From Ruminococcus sp. (GTDB taxonomy: Bacteria > Bacillota > Clostridia > Oscillospirales > Ruminococcaceae), in contig NZ_JAFUAG010000014.1 of NCBI RefSeq assembly GCF_017464355.1, forward strand, positions 1-64,000: DNA of 64,000 nt, read 5' to 3'. The first letter of the stretch is position 1. The number at the start of each line of letters is the position of its first letter. A program made the translations under genes and the position numbers. The notes under the pieces were generated by a model. The model saw only the letters and a program-made list of their open reading frames with translations, ran no database searches and was not told the origin of the DNA. Shown piece by piece: positions 23,367 to 32,289 of this stretch.

Positions 23367-25448
23367 CTAGTTTTCTGCTTCGGCGGAGTTCATGTACTTA
23401 TTCTCAAAGTCACTCAATGGCATGGCTTTGTCAAAGAGCCAGCCCTGGGCTTTGGTGTAGCCGCTCTGGCAGAGGATAGCAGCCTGGGCATCGGTCTCAA
23501 CGCCCTCAAAGATGATATCCTTCTTGGCGGTGTCGATGAGACTGCACATATTGGCCACGAAATCCCTGTCGCTCTTGTTGCGCTCGATGTTGTCGATGAA
23601 GGACTTGTCTATCTTGACGATATCTACAGGTGCATTCATAAGCACGCTAAGGGTCGAATAGCCTATGCCGAAGTCATCTATGCTGACCTTGAAGCCCTCA
23701 TTGCGCAGCCTGTCCATTACCGAGAACAGCACCTGGGTGTCCCCCGAAAAACAGGACTCGGTTATCTCCAGCTCAACGAAAGCCTTGTCCACATCGTAGC
23801 TGTTGGCCGTGTTGATGATGTTCTCAACGAACTTTGGCTGGGTGATATGGTGCTGGCTGAAATTTACAGAAACAGGCAGCAGCCTGTGGCCGCACTTCTT
23901 CCACTTTTCCAGCGTCCGCAAAACCTCTTCATAAATGAAGAAATCCAGCTCGTCTATGTAGCCCACCTTTTCCAGCACAGGTATGAACTCAAAGGGCATT
24001 TTGTAGGTGCCGTTGGGGTTGCGCCACCTCGCCAGTGCCTCCGCCCCGATGATGACCCTTTTCTCCAGGTGGAACTTGGGCTGCAGGAACATCTCTATCT
24101 GCCTGTTGTTCAGCGCCGCGTGCAGCTCGTTGCAGATAGACTGCTCATAAAGCTTCTGCATACGCATACGCTGAGAATATATACCGCAGAGAATACTGCT
24201 CGAATGCTTTACGCTGCGCCTTGCAAGGTTGGCATTGTCGATAGCCGTGTTCAGCTCCACCTCGCCCTCGGGCAGCACAAACATACCGCAGGCCACACGG
24301 ATATCGCCTGAGGGGAACTTCTTCTTCTGCAGGGCAGTAAATCCCAGGTTCTGCTGTTCAATGCTCTTTATAAGCTCCGCCCTGGACTTCGCCCTGCAAA
24401 GGCAGATGAAAAAGTCCGAATAAATGCGGCAGCCCATAACATAGGTATCACTGCTCTTAAGACATTCGGTGTAGTCCCTCAGCATGGTGTTGCCTGTTTC
24501 GTAGCCGAAATTCTCATTGACATAGGAAAAATCGTTTATATCCGAATATACCAGCGCATACACATAGCCCTCCTCGCGGTGGGTAAGGTGTATAGAGGCT
24601 TGCTGGGTAAAGCCCTTGCGGTTGTACAGCCCCGTCAGCTGGTCTGACTGCAGCAGGAACTTTATGTACTCCGAGTCGCTGTCTGCCTTGCTGGTCAGTG
24701 TTTTCAGCTTTTGTATATTTGCCAGCCTGCCGAAGACCTCGGTTATCTCGCCCTTGTCGTTGGCGAAGCTGATGTAAGCGTCGCTGTACCAGCAGTAGTC
24801 GTCATCATAGGCCTTTGTGCGGAACTCCATAGTACCCCTGCTGGGCTTTTCCAGAGCCTTCTCCCATTCGCTGTAATAGTTGTCCACATCATCGGGGTGC
24901 AGAAATTCCTCCGCCGCCCTGCTTTTCAGGAAATTCTCCAGACAGTTGTCGTAGTCCAGCCTGAAGCGGGTTATGCTCACCGTCAGCCGCAAAACATCAT
25001 TCTTCACATCGTAGTCGTAATAAACGTCATCGGTGTTCTCTGATATCATGCGCAGCTTTTCCCGCTGCTCGGTTATCTCGCGCACCAGCTTTTTCTGGGC
25101 GCCGTCAAGCCTGTCGTGGCAGCGGCAGTCGCTGAAAAAGATATCAACACTGCGCTTGTCACTGACAAGCCCCGTGCAGTGTACGAAAAGCGGTCTGCCG
25201 TCACGGGCATTCATGGGCTGCCTTATGCAGAAGACCTTGTGCTCGGCCGCCGAGTCGCTCAGCGCTTCCTCGGTATTCTCGCGGTAGGCCTTGTCAAAAA
25301 GTGAGTATATGGTGATCCCGTTCTCTTTGAGATAGTCAAGACTATATCCCGTAAAATCAAAGAAATCCCTGTCGCAATAGGTTATCAGACCGCCCTTTGT
25401 CAGGTCAGCCCTGCACACACCTGCTTTCAATCTGTAAGTATCGTCCAT
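23367..25448 (-). CDS. PAS - degenerate GGDEF - EAL cyclic-di-GMP phosphodiesterase
   Basis: A 693-residue signalling protein with no membrane segment. PAS-like sensor regions fill residues 1 to about 240 (LITYCDRDFFDFTG; FLHPDDVDNYYSEW). A GGDEF-type domain follows (LTGLYNRKGF), but its active-site loop reads YSDFF instead of GGDEF, so cyclase activity is unlikely. The C-terminal EAL domain looks intact: EALARWRNP, SVNFS, LEITES, DDFGIGYSTLSVL and KIDKSFI. Hydrolysis of c-di-GMP to pGpG, tuned by the PAS domains, is the likely role. The start at 25448 has a GGGGG ribosome site; its own promoter is at 25496-25524. Confidence 0.88.
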   Translation of the reverse strand: MDDTYRLKAGVCRADLTKGGLITYCDRDFFDFTGYSLDYLKENGITIYSLFDKAYRENTEEALSDSAAEHKVFCIRQPMNARDGRPLFVHCTGLVSDKRSVDIFFSDCRCHDRLDGAQKKLVREITEQREKLRMISENTDDVYYDYDVKNDVLRLTVSITRFRLDYDNCLENFLKSRAAEEFLHPDDVDNYYSEWEKALEKPSRGTMEFRTKAYDDDYCWYSDAYISFANDKGEITEVFGRLANIQKLKTLTSKADSDSEYIKFLLQSDQLTGLYNRKGFTQQASIHLTHREEGYVYALVYSDINDFSYVNENFGYETGNTMLRDYTECLKSSDTYVMGCRIYSDFFICLCRAKSRAELIKSIEQQNLGFTALQKKKFPSGDIRVACGMFVLPEGEVELNTAIDNANLARRSVKHSSSILCGIYSQRMRMQKLYEQSICNELHAALNNRQIEMFLQPKFHLEKRVIIGAEALARWRNPNGTYKMPFEFIPVLEKVGYIDELDFFIYEEVLRTLEKWKKCGHRLLPVSVNFSQHHITQPKFVENIINTANSYDVDKAFVELEITESCFSGDTQVLFSVMDRLRNEGFKVSIDDFGIGYSTLSVLMNAPVDIVKIDKSFIDNIERNKSDRDFVANMCSLIDTAKKDIIFEGVETDAQAAILCQSGYTKAQGWLFDKAMPLSDFENKYMNSAEAEN

Positions 25449-25495
25449 ACCCTCACCCCCGCTGCTGCAAGGCACAAATTTGTTTTTCTCAAATC

Positions 25496-25524
25496 ATTAT
25501 AACATATTATTATAATATTTTCAA
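25496..25524 (-). promoter_or_regulatory. Promoter for the EAL protein
   Basis: Minus strand TTGAAA (25519-25524), 17-bp spacer, TATAAT (25496-25501). Confidence 0.75.
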
Positions 25525-25573
25525 GAGGGGTGATAAAATTTATTTGTTTTAGACAATTCTAACTGTAGAATTT

Positions 25574-26086
25574 TTACAGTTTGCCAAAGGTAAACTTTCC
25601 GCTTTCAAGAATGAGATAGCTGTGGTCAGAACCCTCCTTGGGTATGGATACCGAGCCGGGGTTGACATAGGTGTAGTCTCCCATGTCCTTTATCACAGGC
25701 ACATGGGTGTGTCCGTGGAGGAGTATATCCCCCTTGCTGAGAGGCGGCAGGTTATCGTTATTGAAAACATGGCCGTGGGTGGCAAATATTGTCAGGCCGT
25801 CAGCGTATATCAGGGCATATTCTGCCAGTATAGGGAAATTCAGCACCATCTGGTCAACCTCAGTATCGCAGTTGCCCCTCACGCAGAGTATCCTGTCTTT
25901 CAGGGGCGCCAGCAGGGATATGACCTTTTTTGGCGCATACTCATCGGGTAGGTCGTTCCTCGGCCCGTGGTAGAGTATATCCCCCAGCAGCACCAGCTTT
26001 TCGGCACCGCTTTCCTCGAAGGCCTTTATCATTTTCTCGCACCAAAAAGCCGAGCCGTGAATGTCAGAAGCTATAAATAATTTCAT
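25574..26086 (-). CDS. YfcE-like metallophosphoesterase
   Basis: A 170-residue calcineurin-like phosphodiesterase of the YfcE/MJ0936 group. The metal ligands are all visible in order: SDIHGS (about 8-13), LGDILYHGP (about 35), VRGNCD (about 72), FATHGH (about 104) and LHGHTHVP (about 123). Members cleave phosphodiesters in vitro; the cellular substrate is uncertain. It follows folC on the same strand after 55 bp and may share its transcript. Confidence 0.9.
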   Translation of the reverse strand: MKLFIASDIHGSAFWCEKMIKAFEESGAEKLVLLGDILYHGPRNDLPDEYAPKKVISLLAPLKDRILCVRGNCDTEVDQMVLNFPILAEYALIYADGLTIFATHGHVFNNDNLPPLSKGDILLHGHTHVPVIKDMGDYTYVNPGSVSIPKEGSDHSYLILESGKFTFGKL

Positions 26087-26141
26087 AATATATCCTTTCT
26101 ATGGCGCACCGCGCCTACGGGTCTGCCTGCCCGCATTTAAC

Positions 26142-27413
26142 TTATTTTATATTACTGTGAAGCACCTCAGTTACCAGGTACAGCGAGCCGCATATAAGGG
26201 TGAGCCCCTCGGGGTTCTCCGTCTGCAGCCTTGCAGTTTCCTCAGCCAAGGTCTTTTCAGCGGGAACAGCCTTTCCCCCCAGGGAATTTATCAGCGCCGC
26301 CAGCTCCTCCTTGTTTTCCGCCCTGTCCGAGAAGCCGTCCACCGTAACAAAGCTGTCCACATGGGGTATAAGCACCCTCAGGGCTTCATGGAGGTTCTTG
26401 TCTTTGCACATACCTATCACAGCATGGCAGGGACGCTGCCCCTCGATGACCCTTGCCAGCGCCCGCACACCGTCGGGGTTGTGGCCGCCGTCCAGTATGG
26501 TAAGGGGCTTTTCGCAGAGAACTTCTGTCCGCCCGTGCAGCACAGCGTCCTCTATACCCTTTGAGATATCCTCATCGGTCAGGTCAAAATGCTCCCGTAG
26601 AACATAGCAGCCCTCTATGACAGAAAGGGCATTCATCACCTGATGTACCCCCGCCATGGAGGTGCAGAAATGTCCGCCCCTGTAGGTGAAGAAAGTCTTG
26701 TTCAGGCGGACTTCCTCTATCTCCGCCAGCCTGTCATCGGGTATCACCAGCTGCGAGCCTGTTTCACGGGTCTTTTGCAGAACTATCTCCCTCACCGACC
26801 TGCGGTTGCCCGCACTCAGCACACAGGGCACGCCCTCCTTGATTATGCCCGCTTTCTGCCTGGCTATCTTCTCAATGGTGTCCCCCAGGATAGCAGTGTG
26901 GTCAAGGTCAACTTTGGTTATCACCGTCAGCAGGGGAGTGGTGATGACATTAGTGCAGTCCAGCAGCCCTCCTAGCCCAGTTTCCAGCACCACGATGTCG
27001 CAGCCCTGTTCCTCAAAGTACAGAAAAGCGATAGCCTGGGTTATCTCAAACTGCGAAAATCCCAGTTCCTCAGGCAGAGAATTCACCGCCCTGCGCACCT
27101 TTTCCGCCAGACGTCCCAGGTCTTCTGCGGGGATATTCTTGTCGTTCACCTGTATGCGGTCGGCGTACTCCATTATAAAAGGCGAGGTAAAAAGCCCGGT
27201 TTTCAGCCCTGCACGGACGAACACCCCGTCAAACATACGGGCGGTCGAACCCTTGCCGTTGGTGCCCGCTATATGCACAAATCTCAGCCTGTCCTGGGGA
27301 TCGCCCAGCGCTTTCAGCAGTACCCTGCTCCTGCCCAGATCCCGCACAGGCTTTCCCGAATGGGAAAACCCGAATATGTATGCCAGCGCAGGATCATTGT
27401 TGTATTCAAACAT
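26142..27413 (-). CDS. folC: Folylpolyglutamate synthase / dihydrofolate synthase
   Basis: A 423-residue Mur-ligase-type enzyme that adds glutamate to folates, and in many bacteria also to dihydropteroate. The ATP loop AGTNGKGST is at about residue 45, followed by PFIMEYADRIQVN, LETGLGGLLDCTNVI, KVDLDHTAILGDT (carbamylated-Lys region) and the C-terminal LDGGHNPDG. The start at 27413 has GAGGTGA 6 bp upstream. A longer frame exists, but it would translate a palindromic foldback (27444-27538) and is rejected. Confidence 0.93.
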   Translation of the reverse strand: MFEYNNDPALAYIFGFSHSGKPVRDLGRSRVLLKALGDPQDRLRFVHIAGTNGKGSTARMFDGVFVRAGLKTGLFTSPFIMEYADRIQVNDKNIPAEDLGRLAEKVRRAVNSLPEELGFSQFEITQAIAFLYFEEQGCDIVVLETGLGGLLDCTNVITTPLLTVITKVDLDHTAILGDTIEKIARQKAGIIKEGVPCVLSAGNRRSVREIVLQKTRETGSQLVIPDDRLAEIEEVRLNKTFFTYRGGHFCTSMAGVHQVMNALSVIEGCYVLREHFDLTDEDISKGIEDAVLHGRTEVLCEKPLTILDGGHNPDGVRALARVIEGQRPCHAVIGMCKDKNLHEALRVLIPHVDSFVTVDGFSDRAENKEELAALINSLGGKAVPAEKTLAEETARLQTENPEGLTLICGSLYLVTEVLHSNIK

Positions 27414-27443
27414 CTGTATCACCTCAAAAAATATCTCCGAGCC

Positions 27444-27538
27444 GTGGGCGGTGCTTATAAAGAGGTCAGGGGGATGACCTTTCATCAGAAAGGTCTCCCC
27501 CGATAAAATACATAAACTTCTTTATAAGTACCGCCCGC
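27444..27538. repeat. Long foldback between the ROK gene and folC
   Basis: The outer arms 27444-27465 and 27517-27538 pair over 22 bp with a few G-T pairs (GGGCGGTGCTTATAAAGA against its near complement). An inner stem of about 13 bp (27469-27501, GGGGGA-GACCTTT with AAAGGTC-TCCCCC) lies within. The inner core resembles the palindrome at 3245-3276. It has no T tract typical of a terminator and lies in the folC leader. Confidence 0.7.
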
Positions 27539-27556
27539 AGCTTCGGGGAAATAAGC

Positions 27557-28804
27557 TTATGCGTTTGCGTCAAAACCGCCGCGGTTGAAGAACAGTTCTC
27601 TGATAGCCAGAGCGCAGCCCGAGAGGAAGCGGTGCTTGTCCTCGATGATAGAGGTCTCTATCTTGCCTGCGACCAGGGGGCCGCCTATCTCGTTCAGTGC
27701 GTTTCTGATACGGTTGAAGTCGTTCTCGTTATTTGTATGGTTAGTGAAGTGGTGCAGCACTATCTTCTGGGGATTAGTTGAGAAATAGAGGTTGTTTATC
27801 AGCACAGCGGTCAGCTTTATCTCGCTGTCGATGACCTCTTTCAGTGCAGGGTCGTCCTTGTCATAGGCGGTCTGAACCATGTCCATATTAACGTTCTTGA
27901 AGCTGCCCTTTGAAGCCTCGTACAGGTAGGGCGTGCCGTCAGGAGAATATACCTCGCTCAGCTTCACAAATGTAGCGGCGGGGGTTATCTCGTTTTCAAC
28001 GCAACCTCTTCTGCCGCACTTTTCACATACTCTGTCGCTGTAGGGATTAATTATCATCTTGTCAACGAAGCCTGTTCTGTTATCGTAAGAGAATATAGGC
28101 TCGTTCAGGTTGGTAACAACGAAGTTCATGTTGTTGCCGTACTGCAGGAAAGCTATGTTCTGTCTGTTGGGGTCCTTGGTCTTAAGGAAGTCTATGTTCG
28201 CCATAGCTGTACCCTTTACCGAGTTATCGAACACCAGGGGCAGGTCAGTGTAGTTCCTGATAATATTGCGCACCTTGGTGTAGTCGGGGATACCGTCCTT
28301 GACCTCAATGCCCAGCTTTTCGTACATGGTCGGGAAAATGCCGAAGCCTACGCCCAGGATAGAGTTCTTGTCCAGGCAGTTGTCAGCCAGCACTTCCTTT
28401 ATGGACTTGCGTACAAAATCGAAAATAGCGTTGTACTCAATGGTGTGGTCGATAGAAAGATTTCTCTTGTCCAGCACAGCACCTGCCAGAGTTGAAAGGC
28501 CTACGCTGACGATATCTTCCTCAATGGTCACACCGATAACGAACTTGTAGTGGTGGTTGATATCTATAAGTATCTTCTTTCTGCCGCGGGGCGCCTTTTC
28601 GGTGACGTGCTTGTATTCGCCTATCTCCTGAATTATGCCCTGCTCTATCATCTCATTGGTGATGATAGTTACAGCCGCCCTTGTAAGTTCAAGGGTGCCT
28701 GCAATGTCTATTCTTGATGTGGGGCCTCTCTGCTTGAGAATTTTGAGGACCTGCATTCTGTTGCGTCTTTTCAGATCGAGCTTACTTATACCATGCTGCT
28801 CCAT
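27557..28804 (-). CDS. ROK-family transcriptional repressor (NagC/XylR type)
   Basis: A 415-residue regulator. An N-terminal winged HTH (LKILKQRGPTSRIDIAGTL, AAVTIITNEMIEQGII) precedes a ROK domain (about 90-400). The structural zinc motif C-x2-C-x4-C is visible (CEKCGRRGC, about 260), as is VFDNSVKGTAMAN. The ATP-binding DxGxT motif of ROK kinases is replaced (IGVTIEEDIVSVG), so it is a repressor rather than a sugar kinase. The start at 28804 has GGAGG 11 bp upstream. The inducer is probably a sugar, but no sugar operon adjoins it. Confidence 0.87.
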   Translation of the reverse strand: MEQHGISKLDLKRRNRMQVLKILKQRGPTSRIDIAGTLELTRAAVTIITNEMIEQGIIQEIGEYKHVTEKAPRGRKKILIDINHHYKFVIGVTIEEDIVSVGLSTLAGAVLDKRNLSIDHTIEYNAIFDFVRKSIKEVLADNCLDKNSILGVGFGIFPTMYEKLGIEVKDGIPDYTKVRNIIRNYTDLPLVFDNSVKGTAMANIDFLKTKDPNRQNIAFLQYGNNMNFVVTNLNEPIFSYDNRTGFVDKMIINPYSDRVCEKCGRRGCVENEITPAATFVKLSEVYSPDGTPYLYEASKGSFKNVNMDMVQTAYDKDDPALKEVIDSEIKLTAVLINNLYFSTNPQKIVLHHFTNHTNNENDFNRIRNALNEIGGPLVAGKIETSIIEDKHRFLSGCALAIRELFFNRGGFDANA

Positions 28805-29086
28805 AATCCGTGATTCCTCCAAGATGTAGTTATTTATTCCCCGATGAGCCTTCACACTCAGGCTAAGCGCCCTTAAGTGCCCGTCCCACCGAGCCGATCA
28901 TACAATAATCATTGGATTTAATTATATCAGATAATTATTAACCTAATATGAACATTCAATTATCATTTAACCATCACTGCAAGTTTTACATTTTGTTAAA
29001 ATTCTTTTCGGTTTAGTATATATTGACTAAAATTTCTTTCCCAATTTGTGAGATAATGACAAACACATGGTCATTTTACCAAAAAA
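28805..29086. other. Gene-less leader and promoter region of the ROK gene
   Basis: On the minus strand the part next to the gene (about 28830-28900) is G-rich and can fold (AGCCT/AGGCT hairpin near 28850), while the part further away is very AT-rich. TATAAT occurs at about 28918-28923 on the minus strand, but I could not assign a good -35 box. A long leader with secondary structure before a regulator may be a control site; no known riboswitch was recognised. Confidence 0.45.
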
Positions 29087-29113
29087 GAACGTCCCCGAAA
29101 AACGGGAACGTCC
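29087..29113 (-). terminator. Terminator of the ddl-murI-argS operon
   Basis: On the minus strand an 11-bp stem (GGACGTTCCCG with CGGGGACGTTC, two G-T pairs, loop TTTTT) is followed by TTTTTT. It lies about 130 bp past the argS stop, beyond repeat copy A. Confidence 0.8.
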
Positions 29114-29126
29114 TGAAAATATTTTA

Positions 29127-29226
29127 TCCCAATTTGGTTGTGTATTGTTTCCCCCGCCGAAGGCGGGGGAAACAATACGAAAAAAAAGCCATTCTGTATT
29201 ATCAGCAATACACTTCAAAATTGGGA
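29127..29226 (-). repeat. Dispersed palindromic repeat, copy A (100 bp)
   Basis: Ends are inverted (TCCCAATTT ... AAATTGGGA). On the minus strand it holds a small hairpin GTATT-GCTGAT-AATAC, the block AGAATGGC plus a T run, and a large GC-rich hairpin with TTTCCCCCGCC / GGCGGGGGAAA arms flanked by GTATTG / CAATAC. It lies in the 3' untranslated part of argS, between the stop codon and the terminator. Copies B and C share its sequence. Confidence 0.85.
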
Positions 29227-29240
29227 GAAAAATTTTTAGC

Positions 29241-31010
29241 TTACATACTCTCGGGGCAGTCTATCTTCAGCATACCCAGTATATTGCTGAGTATCTGCTT
29301 AACAGCCAGCGACAGCGAGAGCCTTGCCTGCATAACGTCCTCGGGCTCGCCCTTTATGCGGCAGGCATTGTAGAACTTGTGGTAGAGGGTAGCTATGTCC
29401 ACCACATACTTAGTCACCTTAGCGGGGTCGTAAGCCTTAGCGGCCTCGTTTATGGTCGAGGGCAGATCTGCCATGAGCTTTACCAGCTCCAGCTCCTCAG
29501 ATGTTGTAAGGGCAGCAGCCATATCAGCGGTAAAGGGCCTGGCCTCGATGTTCTCCTCTTTCAGCTTCTTTATTACCGAGCAGATACGCGCATGGGCGTA
29601 CTGTACATAGTAAACAGGGTTCTGGCTGGTGTTGGATATAGCCAGATCCAGGTCAAAGTCGAACTGAGAATTAGGCTCACGCAGGTTGAAGAAGAACCTT
29701 GCCGCGTCAATGGGTATCTCTTCCAGCAGGGTGTTCAGGGTAATGGCCTTGCCCGAACGCTTTGAGAGCTTGTAGGTCTCGCCGTTCTTCACGAGCCTTA
29801 CCATCTGCATGATAACTACGTCAAGCTTCTTTTCGTCAACGCCCAGGGCTGTCATGGCAGCCTTAAGTCTGGGGATATAGCCGTGGTGATCCGCACCGAA
29901 GATATCTATAGCCTTATCGAACTTACGCTCGGCCAGCTTGTTGTAGTGGTAAGCGATGTCAGGCACGAAGTAGGTGGGTATGCCGTTGTCACGCACCAGT
30001 ACCCTGTCCTTCTCGTCACCGAATTCAGTTGTCCTGAACCACAGTGCGCCGTCCTGCTCGTAGGTGTAGCCGCTGGCCTTCAGCTTTTCTATGACCTTAG
30101 CCACCGAGCCGTCGTTGTGCAGTGTGCTTTCCCTGAACCAGGTGTCATACTCAATGCGGTACTTAGCCAGGTCCCTGTGCAGGCCGTCGATGTTCTTGGG
30201 CAGCGCATAGTCAACCAGAGCCTTCTTGCACTCGTCCTCGGGCTGGGCGCTGGCCACCATGCCGTACTCATCAAAGAAATTCTTTGCGTGGGCGATTATA
30301 TCCATACCCAGGTAAACGTCATCGGGCATGGGGAATTCGGGACGGTTGCCGTCATCGCCGTATATCTCCTTGCAGAAAGCGTCCATATCCAGATCTTTAG
30401 CAACTATCTCCTGACCCGCATCGCTGCATATCTGCATATAGCGCAGCCTCAGGGACTTGCCGAACTTCTCTATCTGGTTGCCTGCGTCGTTTATGTAGAA
30501 CTCACGCTCCACATCGTAGCCCGCATATTCCAGCACCGCCGCCAGACAGTCGCCTATAGCGCCGCCTCTGGCATTGCCTATGTGCATGGGGCCTGTGGGG
30601 TTTGCAGAAACAAATTCCACCAGGGCACGCTTGCCCTTGCCCAGCTCGGTCCTGCCGTAATCAGCGCCGTCCTCCAGCACTGCCTTTACCACATCAGCAT
30701 ACCAGCTCTTGTCGTAGAAGAAGTTTATGAACCCGGGGCCTGCTATCTCAACTTTCTCGAAGCAGGTGCCTGCGGTGTCCAGCTTTTCAACTATAGCCTC
30801 AGCTATCTTGCGGGGCGCGTTCCTGAAAGGCTTTGCGCACACCATGGCCGCATTGGTGGAAACATCGCCGTTCTTCGGGTCGGCAGGTGTTTCGATATTA
30901 AAAGCAGGCACAGCCTCAGCAGGGAAGACTTCCTCAGCCACCAGCTGTCCCAGTGCATTCATCACAAGCTCCCTGGCCTGCGAGAATGATTCATTTATCA
31001 GATCGTGCAT
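29241..31010 (-). CDS. argS: Arginyl-tRNA synthetase
   Basis: A 589-residue class I synthetase that charges tRNA-Arg. The N-terminal additional domain is followed by the HIGH motif as HIGNARGGAIGD, after FVSANPTGP (about 120-140). The catalytic core includes YINDAGNQIEKFGKSL and FGADHHGYIPRLKAAM. The KMSKS equivalent reads KLSKRSGKAITL. The C-terminal anticodon-binding helical domain has YYVQYAHARICS. The start is set at 31010, where GGAGG is 8 bp upstream; an ATG 6 bp earlier is too close to it. It is the last gene of the operon that begins with ddl. Confidence 0.96.
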   Translation of the reverse strand: MHDLINESFSQARELVMNALGQLVAEEVFPAEAVPAFNIETPADPKNGDVSTNAAMVCAKPFRNAPRKIAEAIVEKLDTAGTCFEKVEIAGPGFINFFYDKSWYADVVKAVLEDGADYGRTELGKGKRALVEFVSANPTGPMHIGNARGGAIGDCLAAVLEYAGYDVEREFYINDAGNQIEKFGKSLRLRYMQICSDAGQEIVAKDLDMDAFCKEIYGDDGNRPEFPMPDDVYLGMDIIAHAKNFFDEYGMVASAQPEDECKKALVDYALPKNIDGLHRDLAKYRIEYDTWFRESTLHNDGSVAKVIEKLKASGYTYEQDGALWFRTTEFGDEKDRVLVRDNGIPTYFVPDIAYHYNKLAERKFDKAIDIFGADHHGYIPRLKAAMTALGVDEKKLDVVIMQMVRLVKNGETYKLSKRSGKAITLNTLLEEIPIDAARFFFNLREPNSQFDFDLDLAISNTSQNPVYYVQYAHARICSVIKKLKEENIEARPFTADMAAALTTSEELELVKLMADLPSTINEAAKAYDPAKVTKYVVDIATLYHKFYNACRIKGEPEDVMQARLSLSLAVKQILSNILGMLKIDCPESM

Positions 31011-31026
31011 TTTCATTTCCTCCGTT

Positions 31027-31461
31027 TTATCTCAGCTTCACTTCGACCTCTATCTCAAAAAGCCCTAAATAGCTGGAATTTATATCCACCACATAAGAGA
31101 AGAACAGCCTTCCGCCCTTCTCTGTCAGATCATTGACTATCTTCCTGGCCTCAACGCCCACCTCAAAGTTCCCGTAAAGGGTACCGTAGATGCAGTGGTG
31201 CTTTTCGCCCGTGTGTACCACCATGTTTGATGTGACCGAGCCCGTCCTTGACATTATGACTTTACCCGTGCCGAAGCTTTCCAGCCTTGTCACAGCGCCC
31301 TCGTAGCCTGTGGCTTCGCTTTCCTCATACTCTATCCCGAAGCCCTCTTCCGTCACCTCAAAGGTGCCCTGGGACATTACCTCGGTCTGCTCCGCCTCAG
31401 CGCCCTCGCTCTCGAACTGTCGGCTTATGAGCCTGATATCAGCTTCCTTTTTCAAATCCAT
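31027..31461 (-). CDS. DUF1934 (YwiB-like) protein
   Basis: A 144-residue beta-rich protein of the DUF1934/YwiB family with a calycin-like barrel. The family pattern is present: the start of the barrel (IRLISRQFESEGAEAEQTEVM), GFGIEYEESEATGY, HTGEKHHCIYGTLYGNFEVG and the C-terminal LGLFEIEVEVKL. The biochemical role is unknown. The position between murI and argS is informative, because ywiB also precedes argS in Bacillus, so the pairing is conserved over long distances. AAAGGAAA lies before the ATG. Confidence 0.88.
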   Translation of the reverse strand: MDLKKEADIRLISRQFESEGAEAEQTEVMSQGTFEVTEEGFGIEYEESEATGYEGAVTRLESFGTGKVIMSRTGSVTSNMVVHTGEKHHCIYGTLYGNFEVGVEARKIVNDLTEKGGRLFFSYVVDINSSYLGLFEIEVEVKLR

Positions 31462-31470
31462 TTTCCTTTC

Positions 31471-32289
31471 CTAGGTGTTCAGACTGCACTTTTCCACAGT
31501 GCCCGAAAAGCTCTCTCCCAGAAAACGCTCCACGTTCTCCGAGAACAGCTCAACGCTGTCGGTGCAGTAGAGCTGCTGCCTGCCCGCTTCCTCTCTCTCA
31601 GCCAGTTCATCGTTGAAGGTCAGGGTCTTCACCGCGAACCTTGCCAGCTCTGCACTGGAGGATATGAGCTTCACATCAGCCCCCATTATGTCGGATATGA
31701 CATCTGCCAGATGAGGGTAATGGGTGCAGCCCAGTATAAGGGTGTCCACCTGTTCACGCTTCATGCATTCAAGGTATTCCTCAGCGAAAAATCTGGTGGG
31801 AGGACAATCCTTCCCCACATAGCCGTTTTCCACCAGGGGCACGAACATGGGACAGGCCTTGCCCACTACCTTTGCGCCCGGGGCAATGCTGCGTATGACC
31901 TTGCCGTAGCTGCCGCTGCGGATAGTGGCCCCTGTGGCGATAACTCCTATTTTCCCGTTTTTGGTGGCGGCGCAGGCCGCATGGGCCGCAGGTATTACCA
32001 CACCGCTGTAGCTTGGCTCTGTCTTCCCCGAAAACTCAGGGCTAGACATTATCACCGATGAAGCAGTGCCGCAGGCCACCAGTATCATCTTCACATTGAA
32101 ACCCCGCAGGAACTCCATATCCTGGGAGGTATAGCGTGCTATCGTTTCCTTGCTCCTGGTGCCGTAGGGCACGCGGGCGGTGTCGCCCAGGTACACGATA
32201 TCCTCATGGGGCAGCAGCTTAGCCAGCTCCTTGACACAGGTAAGTCCGCCAACGCCCGAGTCAAACACGCCTATGGGTGCATTATTCAT
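31471..32289 (-). CDS. murI: Glutamate racemase
   Basis: A 272-residue cofactor-independent racemase giving D-glutamate for peptidoglycan. All catalytic landmarks are visible: FDSGVGGLT (about 9), YLGDTARVPYG, the first catalytic Cys in VACGTAS (about 73) and the second in GCTHYPHL (about 185). It overlaps the end of ddl by 8 bp, so the two are translationally coupled. Having ddl and murI together places D-Ala-D-Ala and D-Glu supply under one promoter. Confidence 0.96.
   Translation of the reverse strand: MNNAPIGVFDSGVGGLTCVKELAKLLPHEDIVYLGDTARVPYGTRSKETIARYTSQDMEFLRGFNVKMILVACGTASSVIMSSPEFSGKTEPSYSGVVIPAAHAACAATKNGKIGVIATGATIRSGSYGKVIRSIAPGAKVVGKACPMFVPLVENGYVGKDCPPTRFFAEEYLECMKREQVDTLILGCTHYPHLADVISDIMGADVKLISSSAELARFAVKTLTFNDELAEREEAGRQQLYCTDSVELFSENVERFLGESFSGTVEKCSLNT

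Noticed and set aside
26686-27477. 263-codon plus-strand ORF opposite folC
   Set aside because: Antisense to folC, Ser/Arg-rich composition typical of shadow frames.
27414-27485. Longer N-terminus for folC
   Set aside because: It would translate the palindromic foldback, whereas the ATG at 27413 has a good ribosome site and matches the usual family start.
29883-30989. 368-codon plus-strand ORF opposite argS
   Set aside because: Antisense shadow of argS with no start signal and no family features.
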